Source of the DNA: Pectinophora gossypiella
Taxonomy: Eukaryota; Arthropoda; Insecta; Lepidoptera; Gelechiidae
NCBI RefSeq assembly: GCF_024362695.1
Contig: NC_065404.1
Location: 8,286,604-8,350,603 of the forward strand
Direction of reading: 5' to 3'
Length of the DNA: 64,000 bases
The position numbers and the translations under genes were made by a program. Each line of letters starts with the position of its first letter. Within the stretch, counting starts at the first letter, position 1. Shown here piece by piece: positions 46,739 to 57,600 of this stretch. Below the pieces are notes generated by a model. The model saw nothing but the letters and a program-made list of their open reading frames with translations. It did no database searches and had not been told where the DNA came from.

Positions 46739-46990
46739 AGTGTGATAGTGATACCGTAACAAAAACTTTGATGAATCAGACCATGATTTTAAATTGCTAT
46801 CAAATGTAATTTTCCGTCGCGAAATTCTTGATTTTCTTTTGATTCTTTTTATAGTTTCCGTTCCATACTTTTGCGATGCAAAAATCCATTTGATAATACA
46901 AATAATATAAATTCCACATGATAATGCGATAATGCTCAGAATCTCGAGCTGAATCATCCCCCTCAGAAAGGTAAGATGTCACTAATGTAT
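46739..46990 (+). mobile_element. Foldback MITE monomer, diverged
   Basis: The ends GTGATAGTGATACCGTAACA and GATGTCACTAATG and the interior AATTTTCCGTCGCGAAATTC match the dimer modules at 146 and 56178. Only one module is present, and it is internally rearranged. Confidence 0.65.
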
Positions 46991-47332
46991 ATTGTTTGCT
47001 ATTATGTGCACCAAATCTGTTCTGTCAGAAGACACAAGGAAAACATAAAACAATCATATTTATTACTTCTAAACTTCCTCCAAATATTGCTTTCAGACAG
47101 AAAGTACAATCGAGTAGATGACTGGTTCAAAGACAATTTATAAAACGCTAATCTAGATAAAGAGGCCAGTGTAAGACAATCAAAAATCAATTTTATTTTG
47201 TTTTTTACGAATTTTAATAAAGAATTAGAATTGGATACGTACGACATTTGACCACGTTTATTGTCGACGCCGTTCCTCAATTTTTCCATACAAATTCCAT
47301 TGAATTATTATAGTACAATATTGATGTTTTTT

Positions 47333-47430
47333 GAACACCTCCATCAACCCTCAGTAGAGCAACGTGGTGGAGTATGCTCCATAACCCCTCCGGTTGATTG
47401 AGGGGAGGCCTGTGTCGTATTGAGGCTGTT
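47333..47430 (+). repeat. SINE A tail fragment
   Basis: ACACCTCCATCAACCCTCAG, GTGGTGGAGTATGCTCCATA and GATTGAGGGGAGGCCTGTGT match the SINE A 3' part. The head and core are absent. Confidence 0.7.
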
Positions 47431-48485
47431 CGTATTATAATGATGTTTCGTATTAAAGTTTTCATTTCGTTTTCGACTAGGTAATAATTTTACAATATCT
47501 ACGTTGATAACGTTCAAGTGAATTCACATGAGCGTTCCTATCTATTGAAAGAAACGAGAACTAACAAATAATATAAATCATTTAGCAGCTTGTGTCTTTA
47601 CGTACTGTGAAAAAATAAAAACGACAAAAAAAAAGGTAAAACGGTAACATAATATAAGCTAACAACTATATTCTCAGCTGCCCTAGTCAGAAGTGCATCC
47701 ATCGCAAGATGAACCAAGTACCCGTGTTTCACCGAACTCTCTGTTACACCAACTTGATAGATGGTGAGCCGTTAAATAATGTAAAATGACGTAAGTATCA
47801 TTTGTTTGCCTTAAAAATGGTACAATTTTTGCACATGAAAAAGATGAATGTGTTTTTTTTTGTATTTAAGTTTTGCTTTGGTAATATAATGTGTTTGCTA
47901 CATTATTGAATATTAAAATAGAATAAAAATTTTGTTTGACAAGACAAAAGTAAATATTATTTTCAACATAAGAGCTTTACGTATACAAGTTTTAGTTTGT
48001 ATAACAACTATAACAAGACCCTTTCTTCTTGTCCCTCAATTTTCTTTTTTTTTTCTATTTTTGTACACGAACAAAACAAAAATGGTTACTTTTATGTAGA
48101 CAGAAAATACATATACAAAGGCGAGGAAACTCAATACTTTTACGTATATAGACGAACTGATTTGGAGATATGTCGATGTGGACATGATACCAAAATGTTT
48201 GCTATGATAATGCAATCAGCTGTCAAAGCAGATCTGATTGAACTCGTATTAGGTAACCTAAATCTAGTCTGATTGTATTTAAGCACACTTACTTAGACAC
48301 GGAAAAAATGCCCCTTAGACAAAAAATATCTGGAATTACGGATTAGACCTATCACCATACATTTTATAAATAATATAATATACTAAAAGTACAAACGGGG
48401 GTTTTCAGTCATTTGCTTGAAGTAAATGTTGTGGAAACATGCGTGACTAAGAATTTAAAATCTTCAACAGCATGTGTCTCGGGAA
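47431..48485. other. No recognisable feature
   Basis: AT-rich unique sequence. The 91-codon frame at 47997-48272 has no recognised domain. Confidence 0.4.
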
Positions 48486-48590
48486 CCAGCAGTGGAGCAG
48501 CGTGGTGGAGCATACTCCACACCCTCTACATTTGCTTAAGAGGAAGCCTGTGCTAAATAGGTAGACTTGTATATCTAGGCTAATTATGAT
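48486..48590 (+). repeat. SINE A tail fragment, diverged
   Basis: CAGTGGAGCAGCGTGGTGGA, GCATACTCCACACCCTC, then GAGGAAGCCTGTGCTAAATA. Confidence 0.6.
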
Positions 48591-51127
48591 ATGTCGTATC
48601 GGCTTATCTATCTATCATTTTCATAAGCCGCGGCGACCGTCCCTAAACTTCTTGACTTTTATAAGCAACATGATACCTACGTTCCACACGTTCTAATAGG
48701 GATTTTCCTTGAATTGAATGCAGTAGGTCGAGTAGGTCCTGTAGTTTAAGATGAAATAAGATAGGTATGATAAGTCGACTGACATGACCATGATATGCCC
48801 GGGGTGATAAGATTTTCTTTTCGTTCCTTGGCATGCATAGACCGTAGCTAGTTTACTCAAACTATGAATAAATTTATTTTTGAACAAAACGTACTCGTCT
48901 TCCCATCGTTCAGTTGCGAACCGCATTAATTACATTTGGATATCGACAGCGTATGACATCCAAATAATTATATTCCAAAAGCCGCTTTTTATACAATACT
49001 ACTACCGCGTACGTCAATTATCAACCTCCACGCTTTTATTCAAATTAATATTGTCATCCAGGAAATAAGATCTCGGAAATGTACACAAAAATAATGAGTA
49101 TTTTAGCTACGTATTGTCTCATTTGTCAGACAGTCATTTGTGTATTTCAGTCTTATCTTGAGAGATTGTATTTTTCCTACATAACATTATTAAGTGCTTA
49201 AAAATGTTACTAAGTAATTATAAATATTTTTAAATTATTTCGTTTGAGTAAATATTTAGATTAGACATCGTAAATTTGTCTATAAAAGGGTTATTAACGT
49301 AATAGAGTTTAGCAAACTTTGCTACCCTATGCAAGTTTGCTTAAGGAAGAATCTGGGATGCAAAGTGGTGCCTACGTGAGGAAGAAAATCCAATGATGCC
49401 ACTGGAAATGTTTCACGCGAACACTGTCACTACACAATGATTAAATCCTGAATGAAAGTTGGTATGAGAGAGACGCGACAGGCGGCGGCGACGATGGACC
49501 GGGCGCGCGATCGCGACGCAGGCCGGGCAAACACTGCCGCCTCCACCCCGCTCGGCCATCGCAGCGCGCATTCACTCCACAATCTGACACCCTGAATTCC
49601 TATTCACTTTAAAACTTCCCATACCTAAAACCACTCATTCCCAAACATTATCTGTGCACTATGCCTGTCAAATACACTCACAAATACCCTACATCATAAA
49701 AGATAAATGAGAATTGAGTCGTCAACGGACGCTGGCATGTTTCACCTCGATGACTTAACACTTCAACCCTTTTCAACAAACGAGATTGGGAAAATCTTAT
49801 CTTAGCGCATGAGTAACTACGCCTCATGGGAAATGTTTCAAAAGCTCCTAGGTTCACACGTATACGCGTGAAAATAAATGATGACTCGAGACATTAAACG
49901 ATATAGGAGATAGGAAAACTCTTAAACGTAAGCCGCTTTACACTTAGTCGTCGGTGAAACATATAATGTTTATATCATGTCGTGATCGGAACCTCTCGTA
50001 TCTATCTCTTTCAGGATAGACAAAGTGAGATAAAGCTTCTTTTTTTGTTCAAACTACATTTAGCAGGTTTAGCAATATTATTCTAAAATACTCGGCATTC
50101 TGTTATTTCCCGTTATCCAAAATAATTATTCATAAAGTGCAGTGTAACTGACAGATAAATTCCCAAATAGACCATAAAGCCTAGGTGTTTACATGAAATT
50201 TCAATTTTCTGTTGCGAGGTTAATTTATTTATGTTCAATTACTTTTCCATTGACTTTTTTGAAATCCTCATGCGATCTGAACTTTTTAATCCAAAAAAGA
50301 CAGGATTTTGTGTTACCTGTTTTGAAACTGTGTATTTAATTTAAAAAAATATCCGGACTATTGTATTCTTCTAAATTGCTTATGTGAAAATACTTGAATC
50401 TCCTTTCACTGATTTTGTAAAATTATATATGGAAATCTAATTAAATGTATTATTAATGTATTACACACCTGTCACTATGACAACAGTTGACCAATGAAAT
50501 AAAATTTGAATGAAACTGAACTTATTAAACTAGGTGAAATTAAAAAAATATAATATATTCATACGTGTCGAAGAACAGTTGAAATACCGGGAAGTATTGA
50601 AAACCAGTGTTTGTATATTTCCAGCTTTTTCATATATAGTAGTTTTCGTAGAGTATTTCACGATTCAAAACCGACTTGGCCATTTTATATTTATTTTAAA
50701 ACACTGAATGACGAAAACAAAATACAGGTAGAACAAAAACACGTTTTGGGCCGATGGAAAGTTACAGTTAAAAAAGTGAACCGGCCATATTTTATTCTTT
50801 GTTTTCGCATGCGAATAAAGGCATAAAGCTTTGCACTTTAAGCAGGGAATAGACGAGAGTATAATGTGCACATTTTACATGCCAAAACGGAGGTGCGGTT
50901 TCATAAATAGCCCTGTGATACGGTTCTTTGAGCGAATTTATCTGTGAACTTAGCATGTAATGACGATTGTATGGTGATACAAAAACTGTCGTTTTAGGAT
51001 GAATATTACACTTTTTACCATTTGAACTGTGCGATAAAAGCACAAGATTAAGACTCAAGGAAGAAAATCAAGATTCTAGATAGTTTATAAAAAATACTCT
51101 TCAAATAATATTTCTTTGTCTGTATGT
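48591..51127. other. Unique sequence with one CpG island
   Basis: No gene supported. The CpG-rich block at 49478-49570 is listed separately; elsewhere only short chance frames. Confidence 0.45.
49478..49570. other. CpG-rich island with short frames on both strands
   Basis: Dense CpG (GGCGGCGGCGACGATGGACC, GGGCGCGCGATCGCGACGCA) in an AT-rich context. On the plus strand an ATG at about 49494 opens a 33-codon frame. On the minus strand an ATG at 49559 opens a roughly 49-codon frame starting MAERGGGGS. Either could be a first exon or neither. A promoter or regulatory element is an equally good reading. Confidence 0.45.
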
Positions 51128-51128
51128 A

Positions 51129-51329
51129 CAGGGTTAGTGGCATCGTAACGAAAACTTTGAGGGATGATTCAGGCCATGATACAGAGTTGATATCATGTAG
51201 AATTTTTAGTCGCAAAAGTATAGAATTGAAAATAATTTTAAAAAACTAAAAGAAAAATCCTGAATTTTGCGACGTAAAATTCCACTTGATATTAACTTAG
51301 AATCATGGTTTGAATCAACCCTGTATATA
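51129..51329 (+). mobile_element. Foldback MITE monomer
   Basis: A 5' end CAGGGTTAGTGGCATCGTAA and an internal palindrome with CGCAAAAGTATAGAATTGAA and its partner TTTTGCGACGTAAAATTCCA. It ends at TGAATCAACCCTGTATATA, lacking the final inverted terminus. The central module is close to the second module of the 56178 dimer. Confidence 0.75.
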
Positions 51330-54229
51330 TTTCGTACCGTTTAAAGTTTGGACCGTTTATTCGTAACCAACAGATCAGCGCGGATTATATTTGAATTCAT
51401 AACAGCCGCAAAGCGTTATTAAAACGAGAAACGATGGTAACGTAATTTAGATTCTATTAGTCCTGTGATAGTATCCTGAGTGCATCTGACGTCTTAGTAG
51501 ACCATCAGAGTCAGTGCTGCCTTTGACAAACTATCCATTCATAAGAGCGTACTTGGAATAAAATAAATGTATACCTACCAATACCCACTCGATTTCAGTT
51601 CAGCGACATACTCTGCACAATTATGACAAATTCATCTATTATTGTATTGCAATTGGATATAACATTAATTTATAGAGTTTACCTGACAATTTGAATTACA
51701 TAGATATTGCGACAACAAACATTAGAGTACCCTTTAATAAAGGACTTTCATGTCATTAACCGCAACGAACGTATGCTTAAAATGTGTTATTGTGTTTCTG
51801 TTAATAAAATATTAAAGCAATAATGTTCCACGTCTATTTTATCTCACAATACGATAAATAGGTGGCAATTATATAAGCTTATTTTGTTTATAAATCATTC
51901 GTGATGGTGAATTCGAATTTTTAAGCCCAAATGTATAAATAAATGCTTAAAATAAAGTGCTTAACGGTAAAGTAAACACCGTAACGAAATCATCATGATC
52001 CATAATATTTATGAAATCTACAGCTCCTTCGGTTAAAGACGTGAGACTTGTAACCGAAATATAGAAATATCTGTTTATCAGTTTACATAATTTTTCACAA
52101 AACTAGTTGTCAAAGGAGAAGCAAACATACCTAATCTGTTTCTGCATTTTATGTTGTGTTCAGAAATAGGCGGTTTAGATCCTTTGTTTATTCCACAAAT
52201 GATGAGCACAATAAGGTCAGTTTACACGACACTGACACCTGAATTCAGGTGGGCTAGCCATCGGGGAAGTATGAATGCTCTGTAGCCTGTCAGCTGGACG
52301 TTTCCAGGACAAACGTGAAACAATACGCTTCATGCTTTTTGCTGCCGGAAGCTCCTTGCGGCATTCAACGAGTGATGCTACTCGATATGGCTGCTCTGTG
52401 CTATTTATACCACTCTGACAATAAGCCGTCTATCCAAGGTAATTGTTGTTTGTAGGCTATCGACGCGTGATTAATTGGGAATTATCAATAAGTTTAAGTA
52501 AGTTCACGCGGAAACTCTGAGAGACCTGATGCGCGTTCTGAAATATTCGTTTTGAAACAGTAACTTCAATTAAGTTACAGATAAGTCCAGGTGTAATTGA
52601 CAGGTATTATGAACCGTCAAGCGTCTATCTACGGATCGCCGTCTGCTATACCTACATAGTATGGTAGCATCAGCCAATCTGTGGAATAGCGGCGTAAAGT
52701 TTGAAGCATAGGTACTTTGCTACACGTCGAGTACGGGAGACCTGCAATAGTGTGACGTCATAGTTATCTATGCAAGTTACACAAAACGATTGTCTTTCAC
52801 ACAAACACTATCGCTCCCAAAGTGTAACAGGCGTGTAACGGCCTGAATTTGACACAAGGCTTCTCCTATAAACCTGCAAGGCATAAAGGTAAGACCTTAC
52901 TCTAGATGCTTTATGCTAGGAGTGAAATCAATGTTCTCGGATCAATGTGTTTGCAATTCAAAACTTGCAGGCTGTCCGTTAAGCTCTGACTTAGCTTTAC
53001 GACTATAGAACGATTTGTATCACTAGGAACCGACTGTTTTATACGCCCTACAAAGCTCAAATGTGTTCGAAACGAACACTTTGACACGGCAACCTATCGG
53101 CAAACTAATCGCGTGGAACGACGTGCTAAATTTTCGATCGATTTAGATCGACGAGTGCGACGTGACGTAAAATAACCTTGAAAGCTTGCGAAATGGAACC
53201 AAGAATACCTAAAAGGAAGATTAATATGTGTATAAACAATTGCTACACCTTTTCTATTTCTATTGGTTCTGTCGCCTTTTTATTATGGAAGATAAGCCAA
53301 AGACGTAAAAAAAGAATTCAAATACGCAAGCTTCACATAACGGTTCCTACGCAGTTAAAAGCACGTATTTTCCAATTGAACGCAACCTTCAAAAATAAAT
53401 CCATCGCGATCCGAACATGCTACCTTTGCTTTCAAGTGTCAGTTTCAATTTCTCAACCAACACAGCTTATACAACCTTCACGTGAAATGTAACTTCAGAT
53501 GTCTCATTAAATGCGCGATCAATTTTTAATTAACTTCTTTCTGAACTCAGCTACCCGGGGATCTATCCATAAATAATTCAGCACATTGCAAGATTCTTAA
53601 TTAGATTATTTCCTCAACTTCGATTCTTTACACGTGAGTGTTAGAAACTTTTCCCTTTTGTTAAAATGGTGTTTAATATGTGAACGCTTTCCTTTTTTGG
53701 AACCCAAAGCATCTTAGGTTAGATTTAATGACGTCAACGGGCAATAATACCAATCGTATTTGGTAACGCCCCCACTAAAATATTATATACTTACCAATTA
53801 ATTTATTAATTTTATACAATGAGGAAACAAAAATACGTATACCTACATGAAAATACATTACCTACAATAGGTGGTTAGTTGCTCAGAACACAATTGATAA
53901 GTGTGGAAAACAGGTAAAGTATGTCAAGCAAGATCGAAAGAAATGGAAATCTATACACCTTGCTGACCCCAGTGGGAAATATCAGAGAAATTATGTATAT
54001 AAAAGTAAATACTTAGTTTTCAAATAAACCCTCATAGACTGATGATAATGCATTAACCTTTCAATCCACGCAAAGAAATAAGTACATGATAGATAAATAA
54101 TGACAATGTATGATAAATACAAATAAATATATGAATACATTAGTACGATAATAAATAGCTAACTGACTTTTTTATTTTGGATACATAATCACACTAAAAA
54201 AACATTTATCAAAACTTTGGTTATTTTTT
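51330..54229. other. Unique AT-rich sequence
   Basis: No gene or repeat recognised. The 104-codon frame at 53178-53492 is Lys/Ile/Gln-rich and unassigned. Confidence 0.4.
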
Positions 54230-54352
54230 TTACAAAACAAAGTGACTACTTTGTATTACTAAGTAAAATAACTGTTTTGTAATATTTTTTCAAAGTTAAT
54301 CTTTTGTTAACTATTTAGTAATACAATCTTCAGTAGTCACTCCGTTTTGTAA
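54230..54352. repeat. Imperfect inverted repeat, MITE-like
   Basis: The left arm 54230-54265 (TTACAAAACAAAGTGACTAC, then TTTGTATTACTAAGTA) is mirrored by the right arm 54310-54352 (ACTATTTAGTAATACAATCT, then AGTAGTCACTCCGTTTTGTAA). The inner 44 bp are AT-rich. It is possibly the termini of a small deleted DNA transposon. Confidence 0.7.
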
Positions 54353-54612
54353 AGGTTTTTTTGACGTGACTTGTAGGTTTGCCACACATGATATTAACTA
54401 CTTGGCCAGACAAATGGGGAGCGCTGAGGAATATCACCCGGTACTTTTGTAAAGAATAACCTAAGTTTTCATAATTTCTATTGCAGTGCAAGTCAATATG
54501 TTTGTTATATTTAAATAATTTCTTGAGTTGCTTACTGAATCGTAATCTACATTGTCCGATCTTCTATCTTAACAATTTATTTTATTAAGTTCAATTTACG
54601 CTTACATTAATA

Positions 54613-54699
54613 TTGTCCCTTATCACCATAAGGTTCATCATATCCATCTAAGGACTTCGTATCAACAGTTGTCTTTGATTACTTGTGGCTCTGCCCTAT
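54613..54699 (-). repeat. Dispersed repeat, antisense fragment
   Basis: Inverse of part of 62083-62360: CCCTTATCACCATAAGGTTC, ATCATATCCATC, then CAACAGTTGTCTTTGATTAC and TTGTGGCTCTGCCC. Confidence 0.7.
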
Positions 54700-55733
54700 G
54701 TATGTATTAATATATAACAAAGTTAATATCCTATGTAATTATAATGCCGACCCAGCACAAAGCCGGGGCTATTTCAATGGAAGCCAATTCACGTAGGTAT
54801 GTATTTATTTTAAAAATAAATTCCTGAACTCAACACACTCGGGTCTGCATTATTATATCATAAATTACAAAAGATAAGAAAATTGGTAACAACAACACCC
54901 CTTACACGTACCACGTTTATTGAATTTTTATGGTTATTTTGATGCATGAATCATTTTTTACGACCTAGGTGGCCTTTAACAAGCAAAATACGTAAGTGTT
55001 GTACTAGCACAAAGGGTGTGCCAGCAAAGCGTAGGAAAATCTAACTGTCAAGATTATTCTTAAGCATTTACTAGAGCCCCTTTAAATACTTATCCTTTGA
55101 AAAAGTTCGTGGCGCTTTTTACCCTGAAACCTAACAGAAACTCAACATAATTCGCGTTTTATGTAACTTAGTTACGAATAAACTTGAAGGCGGTTTATTA
55201 TGCAAAAAATACCTACTTACCTCATTATTTGGGAACGTCAAAGCCGATCGTCTTCTGTGTTTAAAAAGGCTTACCTGGAACAAAACATGAATGCCGTTAT
55301 TTATACGTAATCAATCGTGTTAGAGTTACACAAAGGTCGGAAACTAAATCCCCACGGGAGATTTCTCAGGCAAATAGAACACAAAGAGAGAAAATTCTGA
55401 TCTAATATGACTGATACTAAAGCTTTGTGTAACGGAACCACATTCAAAAGCAATAACTAACAGAGAAATATACAAATTGCTATTTTACTTTGTTTTCGAA
55501 ACAAATCTACACAAATGCGTCTTTTATTAGACGAATGACAAATAGCAACCGAAATATTGTTAAAAATACAGGTAAAATGTGAACCACGAGCCGTCTCTTA
55601 TTACAACCTCGCTTTTAAAAAATATTTAAATGGATAGCAAATTAGTCTTGTTGCTAATAAGTGCTGTACAGCTATATTGAATTTCACAGATTAAAAAACA
55701 AATACATACGGCAATAATTAATAAAAATATTTT
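54700..55733. other. No recognisable feature
   Basis: AT-rich sequence with no supported gene or repeat. Confidence 0.4.
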
Positions 55734-55743
55734 ATGAGAGAGT

Positions 55744-56050
55744 TCGAGTTGAGAGGAGCTCGCTGGCGCAGCGGTAATCGCGCTCGGTCTGCGATTGTTG
55801 AAGTTGAGCAAGTTTTGGAAAGGCCGGTCATAGGATGGGTGACCACAAAAAAAAAAGTTTTCATCTCGAGCTCCTCCGTGCTTCGGAAGGCACGTTAAGC
55901 CGTTGGTCCCGGCTGCATTAGCAGTCGTTAATAACCATCAATCCGCACTGGGCCCGCGTGATGGTTTAAGGCCCGATCTCCCTATCCATCCATAGGGAAG
56001 GCCCGTGCCCTAGCAGTGGGGACGTTAAAGGGCTGATGATGGTGATGGTG
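55744..56050 (+). mobile_element. 5S-rRNA-like hybrid SINE with 10-bp target duplication
   Basis: Flanked by ATGAGAGAGT at 55734-55743 and 56051-56060. The head has TGGCGCAGCGG (55764-55774), which fits a tRNA box A. It then has a 5S-like region: GTCTGCGATTGTTGAAGTTG with AGCAAG around 55800-55812, and GGATGGGTGACC (55833-55844), which matches the 5S internal control region. The shared SINE core (CCGTGCTTCGGAAGGCACGT...GTTGGTCCCGGCT) follows. The tail has CCGCACTGGGCCCGCGTGAT and CTAGCAGTGGGGACGTTAAA and ends in GATGGT repeats. It resembles a SINE3-type (5S-derived) retroposon. The duplication and intact structure suggest a recent insertion. Confidence 0.85.
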
Positions 56051-56177
56051 ATGAGAGAGTAATTTATTTCTATTAAAGCCAGGTGCTCGCAAGAAATTCG
56101 ACAGTGGAAACGATTCTCAATTCAGAATACTAAAGTTGGGAACTTGCAGACGGACGGCACACTGTTGCCGTTGTATA

Positions 56178-56663
56178 CAGGGTGTTAGTGACATCGTAAC
56201 GAAAACTTTGAGGGGTGGTTCAGGCCATAATTCTGAGTTGATATCAAGTAGAAATTTCCATCGCAAAAGTATGGATTGGAAAATAATTAAAAAGAAAAGA
56301 AAATTTTTTATGAATTTTTTGACACGAAATTCCACTTGATATCAACTCAGAATCATGGTCTGAACCATCCCCCTCAGTATTCGTTACGGTGTCACTAACA
56401 TCCATACCTACTTATATGGCTACCGTATGTACTTGTACGGGGTGTAAGTGTCATCGTAACGAATACTGAGAGGGATGATTCATCAGATTATTCTGAGTTA
56501 ATATCAAGTGGAATTTTCCATCGCAAAAGTATAGAATTGAAAATAATTTTAAAAAACTAAAAAAAAATCATGAATTTTGCGACGGAAAATTCCACTTGAT
56601 TTTAACTCAGAATCATGGTCTGAATCAACCCCCTCAGTATTCGTTACGATGTCACTAACACCC
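56178..56663 (+). mobile_element. Dimeric foldback MITE, complete
   Basis: Starts CAGGGTGTTAGTGACATCGT and ends ACGATGTCACTAACACCC, a good terminal inverted repeat. Two palindromic modules (about 56178-56395 and 56450-56663) are joined by a linker reading CATACCTACTTATATGGCTA, then GTACGGGGTGTAAGTG. The same linker occurs in the 146-584 copy. No coding capacity; open frames are palindrome artefacts. Confidence 0.9.
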
Positions 56664-56769
56664 AGTAGATACTGAATCAATATTTTATTTCAATATTTAC
56701 AAACGTATTTTAATATTTGTTTACATGGCCTATTCATCACGTAAATATGAAAAAACCTATCCTATTTTT

Positions 56770-56820
56770 GACCCAGTTTTGCTGATGTTGGTACACCTCA
56801 CTACCCACACTATAGATGAA
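56770..56820 (+). mobile_element. SINE B terminal fragment
   Basis: GATGTTGGTACACCTCACTA followed by CCCACACTATAGATGAA matches the last 45 bp of SINE B. Confidence 0.5.
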
Positions 56821-56879
56821 CTTATTTAACCATCACAGAGTAGGTAGGTACCTACCTAGTTTATAGGCGTTCTTCCGTT

Positions 56880-57600
56880 TTATTGATGCTGATGCCAATA
56901 CACACCATCTAATTTTAAGTTATACCTGTCATTTTCTTATCCGCCGAAAAGAAAAGAGATGAGCAATCGACAAACACAAAATTTATCGATCACACGTCAA
57001 AATTAGGCAGAAAAAGTAACACTCCCAAAATTATATATTAGCTATTAACCCGACAAAATTAAGTTGACAGAACACGTCAGAGCGGTTGAATATTACCGAG
57101 ATGTGTAATTTATTCGTCCGGGTTACTCAGTCATTTTAAAATTAACAGTTGTCAATCATCCGTCCCTTTCCTTTTTCGGCGGATAATAAAATGACGGGTA
57201 TAACTTAAACAGCCTCCGTGGTCTAATGGTAAGAGCGTTAGGCTCACGATCTGGAGGTCCGAGTTCGATTCCCGATGGGGACATTGTCGAAATCACTTTG
57301 TGAGACTGTCCTTTGTTTCGTAAGGACTTTTCAGGCTTGAATCACCTGATTGTCCGAAAAAGTAAGTTGATTCCGTGCTTCGGAGAGCACGTTAAGCCGT
57401 TGGTCCCGGCTATTAGCCGTAAAAACACCTCCACCAACCCGCAGTGGAGCAGCGTGGCGGAGTATGCTCCATACCCTCTCCGGTTGATTGAGAGGAGGCC
57501 TGTGTCCAGCAGTGGGACGTATATAGGCTATTTATGTTTATGTTATGTTATAACTTAAAATAAAATTAAGAGGTGTCTGCAGGAATCGGGGCTAATAACA
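56880..57600. mobile_element. Long-TIR MITE carrying a nested SINE
   Basis: The left end reads CTAATTTTAAGTTATACCTG and TCATTTTCTTATCCGCCGAA. The right side reads TTTTTCGGCGGATAATAAAA, GACGGGTATAACTTA, then (after the SINE) AAATAAAATTAAGAGGTGTC and GCAGGAATCGGGGC. Without the SINE the element is about 380 bp, the same size class as the 12226 copy. The interior has TTGACAGAACACGTCAGAGC and TTCGTCCGGGTTACTCAGTC. Confidence 0.8.
57210..57548 (+). mobile_element. SINE A, full length, nested, with 11-bp target duplication
   Basis: Bounded by TATAACTTAAA at 57199-57209 and 57549-57559. The head is GCCTCCGTGGTCTAATGGTA with box B GAGTTCGATTCC (57261-57272). It has the common core, GGAGCAGCGTGGCGGAGTAT, and a tail with CAGCAGTGGGACGTATATAG and GTTTATG. 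It is near-identical in layout to 15291-15636. It sits inside the long-TIR MITE and is therefore younger. Confidence 0.93.
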
